Source of the DNA: an uncultured Flavobacteriales bacterium
Lineage (GTDB): Bacteria; Bacteroidota; Bacteroidia; Flavobacteriales_D; Sanyastnellaceae
Assembly (NCBI GenBank): GCA_937974555.1
Contig: CALJKR010000061.1
Span: forward strand, 96,100 to 160,099
Length of the DNA stretch: 64,000 nt
Direction of reading: 5' to 3'
The translations under genes were made by a program, and so were the position numbers. A model generated the notes under the pieces. That model had not been told where the DNA came from. It did not search any database and saw nothing but the letters and a program-made list of their open reading frames with translations. Positions 41,636-50,658 of the stretch are shown piece after piece; position 1 is the first letter of the stretch; every line of letters begins with the position of its first letter.

Positions 41636-44212
41636 ATGAGAAAAATCTATCGTATAGGTCTGGGAGTTGGAATATTCCTGGGTCTGGGTCTATTTGGAAA
41701 TTCTGCCGTTGCGCAGTCACAAAAAAAAGGTCTCTTTGGTAAAAAGAAACAAACCGCGGCGGCGGCGCCAGCCAAGAAGGAAGAGGACAAGTACGCAGAC
41801 ATCCTCAAAAAGTGCAAGAAGATTGAGGGGTTATTTAATTTGTACCGCGATACTACTTCAGGCAAAGTATACATGGAGATTAGTAAAGCTCAATTGGGAC
41901 AAGAGTTTATCTACTTCAGTCATATTGTGGATGCGCCTGTTGAAACGGGTTATCATAGAGGTTCATTTGGAGACAGTAAAATTATTCAAGTGGAAAAGTG
42001 GTATGATAAGATTGCTTTTGTTCACCAAAACACCCATTTTTATTACGACCCCAATAGTCCGCTGAGCAAGGCTGCCGATGCCAATATCAATGATCCGATT
42101 TTGGCTACAGAAAAAATTGAGGCAACAAGCAAAGATCAAAGCAAGTATTTGATTGATGGCGATGCTTTGTTTTTAACGGAGAAAATGCAATTGGTTAAGT
42201 ATCCTTCTCAACCGGGTCAACCTTCGGCTTTGGGAAGTTTGTCTTCCAATAAAACCCATATTCTTCAAATCAATTCTTATCCTGAGAATACGGAGATTAA
42301 AGTAGAGTATGTTTATGAAAATAGCAGTCCTCAAGTGGGTTCGGCTGCGCTGGAGGATGCCCGAAACGTATCGATACAATACCAGCACTCATGGCTTAGC
42401 CTTCCAGCTCCTGGGTATCAGCCCAGAAAAGACGATCCACGAGTTGGATACTTTTCAACTCAGATCGATGACATGACGACCTATGAGACCATCAACTATC
42501 GGGACGTTATCCATCGTTGGAGATTGGAAAAGAAAAATCCTGAGTTGGCTTTATCTGAGCCGGTTAAACCGATTACTTTTTGGATTGAGAATACAACGCC
42601 TTATGAATGGAGACCGCTCATCAAAGAGGCTTGTGAACGCTGGAATATCGCCTTTGAAAAGGCAGGTTTTAAAAACGCTGTGGTTTGTTTAGAACAACCC
42701 GAGGACGCGACATGGGATGCCGGTGACATTCGCTACAATGTATTGCGTTGGTCTTCTACACCGGAGCCACCTTTTGGAGGATACGGTCCTTCATTTGTTG
42801 ACCCCAGAACGGGTGAGATTTTGGGTGCCGATATCATGTTGGAGTTTGTGGCGATCATCAACCGAGTAAATGCCGAGAAATTTTTCAAGGGGAATAGTGC
42901 CGAAAACGATTTTGGTCCTCAAAATCGAAATCCATTTTTGTGCGCGGCCAATGGAATTACGCAACACCAAATGTCTCTGGGGTCGACGATTGCCGATGCC
43001 TTTGGCATGGGCGATGCCATGAAAAAAGAAGTCGCAAGACAGTTGATGTATCGTTTGATTTTACATGAGGTTGGGCATACCTTGGGTCTGACCCACAACA
43101 TGAGGGCAAGCACGCTTCAGAAGTATGAGGATATTAAAAATGTAGAGAAGGTTAAAAAGGAAGGGTTGGCCAATAGTATCATGGAGTATCCTGCATTTAA
43201 TTACCAGTTGAATGAGAAGGACCAAGCAGGATATTGTGATGAGTTTGTTGGGCCTTATGATTGGTGGGTGATTGAATATGGTTATTCTCCGGCATTGACA
43301 GATCCGACAGCCGAGGCAGAGCGCTTAAAGAAAATTACGGACCGAAGTGTAGAGCATCAGTTGGCCTATGGTAATGACGCCGATGATATGCGATCTCCAG
43401 GAAGAGGAATCGACCCTGATGTCAATATTTATGATTTAACTTCAGATCCTGTTGCTTATGCTGTTGACCGTTGTGTGATGGTAAATGCTTTGGTTCCCAA
43501 GTTGAAAGACAAATTGGTGCAAGACAATGAAAGCTATCAAGAAATGATTCAGGCTTTTAACACCGTTACCAACGAATACAGTATTCAGTTGGGTATCATG
43601 ACACGACAAATGGCAGGGGTGCACTACAATCGAGCATTTAAAGGACAAAACACACAGGCGTTGCCATTGACTCCCGTTTCATTGGAGAAACAAAAAGCGG
43701 CGATGAAAGCCTTGTCACAATATGCATTTGCACCCAAGGCATTTGATGAGTGGAATTCGGTGTATGCCTATATGTTGGTGCAACGCAGGGGATTCAATCA
43801 TTTTTCTGAAAACGACGACCCCAACATCCATGCTCGCGTCATGGGGATGCAAAAGGGTGCTTTGTCGCATTTGCTTCACCCCAATGTTTTATTGCGATTT
43901 ACGGACGCTTCGCTATACGGAAATGCGTACAAGTTGGATGCTTATATGAACGATTTATCCCAAGCCATATTTGCCGAGGACCTGAAAGGTAGCGTGAATA
44001 CATTCCGTCAAAATTTGCAAATGGAATATGTGAATCGTTTGATCAAAGCCTTGGATCCCAAAAATGGTTATGATTATGTTTCCAGAGGAATGGTGGTTTA
44101 TTCGTTGAATCAAATTGATTCATGGATGAAGGCCAATCCAGGTACTGATGTGTTGACCCAGGCGCATCGTGCCCAAATTCGTTTGGCCATTGAGATGTCC
44201 AGAAACAACTAA
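41636..44212 (+). CDS. Secreted zinc-dependent metalloprotease (DUF5117/DUF4953 type)
   Basis: The 858-residue exported protein has a signal peptide (about 1-27, ending NSAVAQ). An N-terminal DUF5117/5118-like region includes LKKCKKIEGLFNLYRDT. The metzincin zinc motif HEVGHTLGLTH lies near residue 479, followed by a Met-turn SIMEYPAF near 518. DUF4953-like proteins with this layout are common in Bacteroidota and are presumed periplasmic or surface proteases; substrates are unknown. No T9SS sorting domain is visible. It lies 40 bp after the permease gene and ends in a strong terminator, so it may be the last gene of that unit. Confidence 0.9.
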   Translation: MRKIYRIGLGVGIFLGLGLFGNSAVAQSQKKGLFGKKKQTAAAAPAKKEEDKYADILKKCKKIEGLFNLYRDTTSGKVYMEISKAQLGQEFIYFSHIVDAPVETGYHRGSFGDSKIIQVEKWYDKIAFVHQNTHFYYDPNSPLSKAADANINDPILATEKIEATSKDQSKYLIDGDALFLTEKMQLVKYPSQPGQPSALGSLSSNKTHILQINSYPENTEIKVEYVYENSSPQVGSAALEDARNVSIQYQHSWLSLPAPGYQPRKDDPRVGYFSTQIDDMTTYETINYRDVIHRWRLEKKNPELALSEPVKPITFWIENTTPYEWRPLIKEACERWNIAFEKAGFKNAVVCLEQPEDATWDAGDIRYNVLRWSSTPEPPFGGYGPSFVDPRTGEILGADIMLEFVAIINRVNAEKFFKGNSAENDFGPQNRNPFLCAANGITQHQMSLGSTIADAFGMGDAMKKEVARQLMYRLILHEVGHTLGLTHNMRASTLQKYEDIKNVEKVKKEGLANSIMEYPAFNYQLNEKDQAGYCDEFVGPYDWWVIEYGYSPALTDPTAEAERLKKITDRSVEHQLAYGNDADDMRSPGRGIDPDVNIYDLTSDPVAYAVDRCVMVNALVPKLKDKLVQDNESYQEMIQAFNTVTNEYSIQLGIMTRQMAGVHYNRAFKGQNTQALPLTPVSLEKQKAAMKALSQYAFAPKAFDEWNSVYAYMLVQRRGFNHFSENDDPNIHARVMGMQKGALSHLLHPNVLLRFTDASLYGNAYKLDAYMNDLSQAIFAEDLKGSVNTFRQNLQMEYVNRLIKALDPKNGYDYVSRGMVVYSLNQIDSWMKANPGTDVLTQAHRAQIRLAIEMSRNN

Positions 44213-44232
44213 TACGATCCAAACAAAATAAG

Positions 44233-44259
44233 AAGGGCTGCATCTGCAGCCCTTTTTTT
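44233..44259. terminator. Intrinsic terminator
   Basis: AAGGGCTGCA / TGCAGCCCTT forms a 10-bp stem with a tiny loop (TC), followed by seven Ts. It ends the metalloprotease transcript, and the stem lies only a few bases past the stop of the convergent membrane-protein gene. Confidence 0.85.
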
Positions 44260-45694
44260 ATTTCTTCTCATACACCCGAATGTGGTACCAATATTTGTTC
44301 AAAGTTAAAAACGGCTTGTCCGGTTCAACCACCATGACCAATTGAAAAGTAGAATCTTTTTCAAGTTGCTCTTTGAATACCTGTTCTTCATTGGGACCAA
44401 AGTGTCCGTCCCAGATAATCAAGTCTCCTTTCTGTGCTTTGTGCCAATTGTGTAAACGATCATTGATGTGGGTGTCAAAAGGGTCGATGTCCAAAAGCAG
44501 ATTGATGTAAGGATGGGCAGTAAAGGTTTTTTTTCCTTCCATCTCATAAGTAGATACCAATTGGCTGTATAATTTTCTGTTCACCTTTTCTTCAGATCCC
44601 ATGTTGGGGAATACCCTGATTTCTTGAAAAGAAAAAAGTCGCATAATGAAGGGGGCTGCGATAACCAAAATGATGAATGTGGTTTTCATTTTGGTGTTGG
44701 CAAATCTGCTTTTTGTAGCTTCCAATCTTTCCCAACCCATGACCGCCAGAATGGCGAAGGGAACCGCAATAACCATCATGACCCGTATTAGTCCCAACGA
44801 TGCCCACATGCCCAACCACCACAAAACAGTATGGGCCATGAAATACCCCCAAAAGCTGCCAAGAATAAGCCAAAATTTAATTTGTGTTTGATTGTCCCAA
44901 TGGCGGGTTTTGAAAATTTGAGGAACCAAAGAAAAGTTTTTGCCACTTTCAAAAAGCACCAATAAAAAGGGAATCCCAAACATAGGAACAGCCAAAATGA
45001 AAAAGTGGAAGAAGCTCCCGCTGCCGTACACCTTGATTCCTGTGTTGATGTATGGATTATTGTCAAAAATCCAAAGGGCTTTTCCGGTTACCCAAAATCC
45101 CAGTGTATTAAAAATCAAAGTCCCAATCAGCAGAAAAGGAATTTGTTTCCAGCGATTGGACAATGCAAAGAAAATAATGGCCAATAGTACCATAACGAAA
45201 CCCTCACTTCGTGCAAACGGCATAAAGCCCAAAATCAATGCCGCAAGGGTCCATTTTTCTTGGGTCGCATAGTACAGAAATAGAATCAAGAATAGCGCAC
45301 AGATGGGTTCAGTTAATCCGGATTTTGAATTTCCCAAAAGAATGGGGGTGAAGAAGTAAATGAGTGAAACCCAATGGGGACGCTTGATGTTAAAGTGTTG
45401 GGCAATTTTAAATGCCAAATGTCCACCCAATAAAATCAAAAACATATTGGCAATATTGACTGCTAAAAATCCCCATTGCGCAATGGGCGAAAACAAAATG
45501 GTAAATAAAGGTTTTCCCCATTGGTCCATGAGTAGATTGGGATGACTCCATGAATATTTGGAGATTTGATAGTGGGTGATACTGTCCGCACCACCATTGA
45601 ATCCTGGACTCAGCCAAATATTGGTTAGGTAAAGTAAAAAGGCAATCAAAAGGATGATTTTGTGATTTTCTTTGGGCGTTGCTGTGCTCATCAT
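44258..45694 (-). CDS. Polytopic membrane protein, glycosyltransferase GT-C-like
   Basis: This 478-residue inner-membrane protein has about 10-11 hydrophobic helices. A first external loop has GGADSITHYQISKYSWSHP near 33, with Asp and His in the position expected for catalysis in GT-C (PMT/ArnT-like) enzymes, and the ARSEGF segment near 160 is also typical. A soluble C-terminal domain holds no clear motif. It probably transfers sugars from a polyprenyl-phosphate donor, but that is inferred from fold pattern only. The -7 box 4 nt upstream supports the first ATG at 45694. Confidence 0.7.
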   Translation of the reverse strand: MMSTATPKENHKIILLIAFLLYLTNIWLSPGFNGGADSITHYQISKYSWSHPNLLMDQWGKPLFTILFSPIAQWGFLAVNIANMFLILLGGHLAFKIAQHFNIKRPHWVSLIYFFTPILLGNSKSGLTEPICALFLILFLYYATQEKWTLAALILGFMPFARSEGFVMVLLAIIFFALSNRWKQIPFLLIGTLIFNTLGFWVTGKALWIFDNNPYINTGIKVYGSGSFFHFFILAVPMFGIPFLLVLFESGKNFSLVPQIFKTRHWDNQTQIKFWLILGSFWGYFMAHTVLWWLGMWASLGLIRVMMVIAVPFAILAVMGWERLEATKSRFANTKMKTTFIILVIAAPFIMRLFSFQEIRVFPNMGSEEKVNRKLYSQLVSTYEMEGKKTFTAHPYINLLLDIDPFDTHINDRLHNWHKAQKGDLIIWDGHFGPNEEQVFKEQLEKDSTFQLVMVVEPDKPFLTLNKYWYHIRVYEKK

Positions 45695-45698
45695 ACTA

Positions 45699-45706
45699 CA
45701 AAAGTA
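45699..45706 (-). promoter_or_regulatory. -7 promoter box of the GT-C-like gene
   Basis: On the minus strand TACTTTTG is followed by TAGT and the ATG at 45694. TTG at 45730-45732 lies 23 nt upstream. A leaderless mRNA is predicted. Confidence 0.6.
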
Positions 45707-45806
45707 AGGGTAGATAATTTTTGGATTTTCAATCGGGGAAAATAAAAAGTTGATTTCCTGTAAATTCAGAAGAAATAAAAATAACTTTATATCCTAAATC
45801 TGGCCT

Positions 45807-48800
45807 ATGAAATTGAGAGTGTTGCCTATTTTGCTTGGGAATATTTTGCTTTTTATCGCATTAAAAAGTAGCGCCCAGTCCTTTTCTTTTCAGCCCAGTC
45901 CAACTGGGGCTTACATTTCGGCCCCTCATATATTTCCCAATGGTTCCAACTTGGTTCAAAAAGTGGGCTTGCATTATAGTGCGTGTGAATTAAAATTGAG
46001 ATCCGCTGCTAAATTGATGGCATTGACTTTTGAAACATCTTCCACCGGAGGACTGAACGCCGGAGCATTGGTGAATGTATACTTGGATAATTCGGATCGA
46101 TGTGACTTAAGGGCATGGCGTCCATGGCAGCAAGTTGTGGACAGTGCAGATGCTTTTGGTCAAGCGCAAATTGTAATTGTCAATTCAACAACTTTTCGTT
46201 TGGTATTGGCTTCGGCGTTATCCAATGCATTTGTATACAAAGGGGCAGGGCTTGATGTTTTTTTTGAAGGCCTGGGGCAAACATCCAATGCCACATTATC
46301 TGGTTTTGAAAGTGCGGGAAATATTGGTTTTTGGGGAACCAATCTTCCCATTTATACAATGGATGTTATTCGTCCGGTGATGGGCGGGAATTATACATTA
46401 ACCACCCAAAATATTGATCCCACTTGTATTCGAACCCATACTTGCTCTGGTCAAAATCAATATTGTCCAGGTGAAAGCGTTTGTTTGTATTTGCAAAAAC
46501 AAGATGGTTTGTTTACCAATGATGCGGCATTAAATTTTTCATGGGAGCGAACCTCTACGCCGTGCATTTCTTCTTCTTGGTTGTCCATTCCTGCTTCCAA
46601 CTCTGCCAGCTTTTCATTTAATGCTCCCGTTGTATCTGGTGTGTATTACTACCGATGTAAAATTTCTGATGGGGCAAATATTTTTTATTCTTCTTTATCT
46701 GGAACATGCGGTGTAGCGGGATGCAACGATTATTTTTTCATTACTGTTGCTCCAGTAGTAACCAACTTGGGATGTTATGATGCACCGGATTCTGAATCAC
46801 TGCCTTTGGGAGCTCGCATTTCAGAGGTAGAAATGAAAGTCAATGGCGCTTTGCTTCTTAAATCCAATACGAATTATATCAATGGAATTTGTACCAACAA
46901 CTCGGATGTGTATTCCGTAGTGTCTCGTCCCAATGCTACATTTCCTTTGACTTCTTTGGTTGAGACTCCTATCGTGAGTGCAACGCAATCGTGGCTTGAT
47001 TTCTCGGATGCGCTTTTGAATCAGGGGTTGCCTGAGGTGCATCCTGGCGATTTAGTTAGTTTTAAAGTTCGCATGAGCAATTGTGACAAGCCGATGCTTT
47101 ATAATCACTTGGTGAGATTGGAATTTGATTGGGACAACAACCAAACCTTTGAAACGATTTATAATTTCAATTTCGCAGAGGCCTTTCCATTATTGAGTTA
47201 TTACCAGGGAGTGGAAGAATCGCTATTACTTAATCCTCTAGATGCAGATTCTGTGGTATATCTTAAGAATTTCATAGTTCCTTGTGATATCGTTTGTGGC
47301 CCAGCCGTGGTGTCCAAATTTAGGGTTTCCCTTAAACGTTTGCCCACTGGATGGGGCGATGCGGAAGACTATGCCATTAAATCGCTTTGCAATGACGTAT
47401 CCATCAATTACACGGGTAGTACCACCATATGTTTGGGTGACTCGAAATTGTTGGGTGTTGGATCAGGAAGCAGTTTTCAATGGAACAAAAACGGGGTGCC
47501 TATAACGGGTGCTACTGGCAATAGCTACTTGGCGAGTCAAAGTGGAACATATACTGTAACTGTAGATATTGGAGGTTGTTTGTACACCTCGTCACCTGTG
47601 GTGATTATTGTTGAAAGTCCATCGGTGAGTGCGGGGTCTGATTTTACCAAGTCGTGTATTTCCAATACAACTGGTGCAAATGTGGGCGAAGCGAGCGTCG
47701 CTGGGTATGCTTATGCCTGGTCTCCAAGTACTGGCTTGAGTTCGTCATTGGTTTCCAATCCACTGGCCAATCCTTCAAGTTCAACCACGTACACGGTTAC
47801 CAAAACCAATACCACAACAGGTTGTAGCGCAACGGATCAGGTGGTGGTTGCAGTCGATAATGCTTTACCATTGGTTAATGCGGGATTGGATCTCAATGTT
47901 TGTAGTGGTGATTTTGTCACGCTCAATGGCAGCGGGGCCAACACTTATTCATGGAACAATGGAGTTACAGACGGTATCTCTTTTCAACCCTTAGCAACAG
48001 GTTATTTTGTTGTTCAAGGAACCAATAGCAATGGATGTTCCTCCAAAGACTCTTTGCTTATTCAAGTTCAAACACCGGTGATCTATTTCTTGGATGCGGA
48101 TGGAGATGGTTTTGGTGACACCCCTTTCTCGTCTTGTTTAAATCCAGGTGCGGGTTATGTATTATTGAATGGGGATTGCAATGATACCCAAGCCAATATT
48201 CATCCAGGCCTAACCGAATTGTGCAATGGGTGGGATGACAATTGCAATGGGGTAGTGGATGAAGGGTGTGGGGTGGCGGGCATTGCATTGCTCAATGCCC
48301 AACTTACTTCGACACCCCAGTTTGGTATGCCTGGAACCAATTACATCCACAATGTGAACATGGCATTGGCTTCAGATTATCCTGAAAGTAGTAGTGGTGT
48401 TTATGAGAAATGGTTTAAGTTTCAAGCGCTGTCTAATGCCATGCGTATCGAGGTTGTGGGAGCTTCAACTTCCGATGACAATTCGATTCGTGTATTTGCC
48501 GATCCTGGAATTTCTTATGTTACTCCGTTGTCTTATTTGACACAAGAGAACGACGTGAATTTGAGCTCCATTGGGGTGTTGGATCAAGGAAATGAGATTT
48601 TGCTAACGGATCAGTTGATCCAGGGAAACTGGTATTATGCCTGCATTACGACCGTTGCTGGAACGCCTGGAAACATTGTGGTAAAGTTCAACGCGCTCCT
48701 TCCCAGTACTTGTGATGTGATGCCATTCACGGCATATACGGGTGTTTATTCCAATGTTTGTCAAACCTTTAAATGCCAATACAGAACCCAAGCCAGACGC

Positions 48801-49646
48801 GCGATCATTCATCGCTGGATTGGGGCAAGTCAAGTGGGTTTGCCTTTATTGTCTTACACGATTCCCGCTCCAACCTCTTTGATTACTACCTGTCAATTGG
48901 CCAAGATTGTGCCTGCCAACATGAGCGGTTCTTCTCAAACCATTTATATATCTGCTGATCTAGAATATGACTTGTTGGATGCGGCAGGAAACATGAATAT
49001 TCTTTTCGCTATTCAACCTTCCAATTGCAGTTTTCAGTTGAGCAGTGAGCCAACTTCCAATGTTCGTTCGACAGATGAATGTCCAGTATACAAAAGTGCT
49101 GCGTCATCGGTGGCGACGGATCGATCGGTATGTGGTGCCATGCAGTACCAATGGGAGTATACGATGGTTTATCCATCTCCTGCGTTGCCTGTCTCAGTCA
49201 ATGGCTCTTTGAATTCACGCATTCTGACCTTGGCCGCCGTCCCCGGCATGGTGAATGGACAGCGTTACGATGTCAGGATTCGCAGTTTGTATTCCGATGC
49301 CTTGACCTACACTGCATGGACCCCTTCACCGGATTGTATCAGAACATTGGGAGCGGCGGGCATGTCTCCTCTCAATGACGCGTCACAGGGAATGGCCGTG
49401 TTATCCAACATCGCCCTATTTCCAAATCCAACGCGAATGAATCAAATAGCGCAATTGCAATGGGTTGATGTTCCGATTTTGGAGGTAGTAATTCTCAATG
49501 CAATGGGACAACAGGTCCACCATGCGTATGTATCTGACTCAGAAAATAGACAATTGACGTTGAGCGCAACGCTGCCTGCGGGATTGTATCAGGTTCTTTT
49601 ACGATCGGCGGATGTGGTCTATTCTACTCCTTGGCTTATCGAATAG
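45807..49646 (+). CDS. Giant surface protein (1279 residues) with type-A T9SS sorting domain
   Basis: A signal peptide is present (hydrophobic 6-20, ending SSAQ). Ig-like modules occupy much of the N-terminal half. A GEVED-like motif (WGDAEDYAIKS) lies near 517-527, followed by Ig-like units with Trp-rich cores (SSFQWNKNG). Near 753-800 lies an Asp-rich calcium-type and putative metal-binding motif (YFLDADGDGFGDTPFSSC, then CNGWDDNCNGVVDEGC). A pre-peptidase-type module follows. The last about 80 residues are a type-A sorting domain (IALFPNPTRMNQ, VVILNAMGQQVH, LPAGLYQVLLRS). It should be exported by T9SS and attached to the surface. Function is unknown but adhesion-like. Confidence 0.85.
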   Translation: MKLRVLPILLGNILLFIALKSSAQSFSFQPSPTGAYISAPHIFPNGSNLVQKVGLHYSACELKLRSAAKLMALTFETSSTGGLNAGALVNVYLDNSDRCDLRAWRPWQQVVDSADAFGQAQIVIVNSTTFRLVLASALSNAFVYKGAGLDVFFEGLGQTSNATLSGFESAGNIGFWGTNLPIYTMDVIRPVMGGNYTLTTQNIDPTCIRTHTCSGQNQYCPGESVCLYLQKQDGLFTNDAALNFSWERTSTPCISSSWLSIPASNSASFSFNAPVVSGVYYYRCKISDGANIFYSSLSGTCGVAGCNDYFFITVAPVVTNLGCYDAPDSESLPLGARISEVEMKVNGALLLKSNTNYINGICTNNSDVYSVVSRPNATFPLTSLVETPIVSATQSWLDFSDALLNQGLPEVHPGDLVSFKVRMSNCDKPMLYNHLVRLEFDWDNNQTFETIYNFNFAEAFPLLSYYQGVEESLLLNPLDADSVVYLKNFIVPCDIVCGPAVVSKFRVSLKRLPTGWGDAEDYAIKSLCNDVSINYTGSTTICLGDSKLLGVGSGSSFQWNKNGVPITGATGNSYLASQSGTYTVTVDIGGCLYTSSPVVIIVESPSVSAGSDFTKSCISNTTGANVGEASVAGYAYAWSPSTGLSSSLVSNPLANPSSSTTYTVTKTNTTTGCSATDQVVVAVDNALPLVNAGLDLNVCSGDFVTLNGSGANTYSWNNGVTDGISFQPLATGYFVVQGTNSNGCSSKDSLLIQVQTPVIYFLDADGDGFGDTPFSSCLNPGAGYVLLNGDCNDTQANIHPGLTELCNGWDDNCNGVVDEGCGVAGIALLNAQLTSTPQFGMPGTNYIHNVNMALASDYPESSSGVYEKWFKFQALSNAMRIEVVGASTSDDNSIRVFADPGISYVTPLSYLTQENDVNLSSIGVLDQGNEILLTDQLIQGNWYYACITTVAGTPGNIVVKFNALLPSTCDVMPFTAYTGVYSNVCQTFKCQYRTQARRAIIHRWIGASQVGLPLLSYTIPAPTSLITTCQLAKIVPANMSGSSQTIYISADLEYDLLDAAGNMNILFAIQPSNCSFQLSSEPTSNVRSTDECPVYKSAASSVATDRSVCGAMQYQWEYTMVYPSPALPVSVNGSLNSRILTLAAVPGMVNGQRYDVRIRSLYSDALTYTAWTPSPDCIRTLGAAGMSPLNDASQGMAVLSNIALFPNPTRMNQIAQLQWVDVPILEVVILNAMGQQVHHAYVSDSENRQLTLSATLPAGLYQVLLRSADVVYSTPWLIE

Positions 49647-49656
49647 AAAAGTGGAT

Positions 49657-49664
49657 TATTTTTG
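49657..49664 (+). promoter_or_regulatory. -7 promoter box of the Sua5-type gene
   Basis: TATTTTTG is followed by CGCC and the ATG at 49669. TTG at 49631-49633 lies 23 nt upstream, within the 3' end of the preceding cargo gene. A leaderless message is predicted. Confidence 0.6.
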
Positions 49665-49668
49665 CGCC

Positions 49669-50631
49669 ATGCTTCAAATCACCCAAGACCTTGAACTGGC
49701 TGCGAAAGAGCTCCGAAATGGCGGGGTGATTGGATTGCCCACAGAAACCGTTTATGGATTGGCGGGCAATGCATGGGACGCCCGAGCGGTGTCTAAGATT
49801 TTTGAAGTGAAGAACAGGCCATTTTTTGACCCACTCATTGTCCATGTGGAGAGCGGCGAGCAACTGCATGCTTGTACAACCCACATTCCAACAGCTCTGT
49901 CCCGTTTGATGGACGCCTTTTGGCCTGGACCATTAACGGTGCTGTTGCCCAAGTCTGACCTTGTTCCTGATTTGGTGACTTCAGGTTTGCCAGAAGTTGC
50001 AGTGCGTATGCCTGCGCATCCCATGGCAAAGGCCTTGCTTGCGCAACTGCCCTTTCCATTGGCCGCTCCCAGTGCCAATCCTTTTGGATATGTCAGCCCA
50101 ACAACCGCGCAACATGTGGCGGATCAATTGGGGAATCAATTGAATGTGATTCTCGATGGAGGTCCCTGTGAAGTGGGCATTGAATCCACTATTGTAGGAT
50201 GGAACCATGAAACCGCCCAAGTGGTGGTGTATCGCTTAGGCGGAATTTCAGTAGAGGACATTGAGCGAGTATGGGGAGGACCTGTGGAGATTAAAATGAG
50301 CTCAAGTCGTCCAGCTGCTCCAGGCATGTTGGATCAACACTATTCACCCAAGAAACCGCTGTATTTGGTCCAAGATCAAAATCAGATTCCAACACAAGCG
50401 GGATTGTATGGGGTTTTAAGTTTTAACCAAAGATTGAAGGGACCCGTGTCTTTTGAATTGTCCCCATCAGGCGATATGATCGAAGCCGCAAGTCGGTTGT
50501 TTGCAGGTTTGCGGTATTTGGATAGTCAACCGGTGCACGCACTCTATCTTCAGCTGGTGCCCGAAGAAGGTTTGGGAAGAGCCATCAACGATAGAATTCG
50601 TAGAGCGGTTATTAAATCTTCCATTCATTGA
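49669..50631 (+). CDS. L-threonylcarbamoyladenylate synthase (Sua5 type)
   Basis: The enzyme makes threonylcarbamoyl-AMP from threonine, bicarbonate and ATP for the t6A37 modification of ANN-decoding tRNAs. The 320-residue protein carries the YrdC/TsaC domain (GLPTETVYGLAGN near 26, then SANPFGYVSPTTA near 138) and the extra C-terminal Sua5 domain (GMLDQHYSPKKPLYL near 218). I use the ATG at 49669, supported by the promoter box; the frame is open upstream to 49612 but that overlaps the surface-protein gene. cca follows 27 bp downstream, giving a small tRNA-maturation cluster. Confidence 0.95.
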   Translation: MLQITQDLELAAKELRNGGVIGLPTETVYGLAGNAWDARAVSKIFEVKNRPFFDPLIVHVESGEQLHACTTHIPTALSRLMDAFWPGPLTVLLPKSDLVPDLVTSGLPEVAVRMPAHPMAKALLAQLPFPLAAPSANPFGYVSPTTAQHVADQLGNQLNVILDGGPCEVGIESTIVGWNHETAQVVVYRLGGISVEDIERVWGGPVEIKMSSSRPAAPGMLDQHYSPKKPLYLVQDQNQIPTQAGLYGVLSFNQRLKGPVSFELSPSGDMIEAASRLFAGLRYLDSQPVHALYLQLVPEEGLGRAINDRIRRAVIKSSIH

Positions 50632-50658
50632 GCGTAACCGCTTATTTTCGCGCCACCA

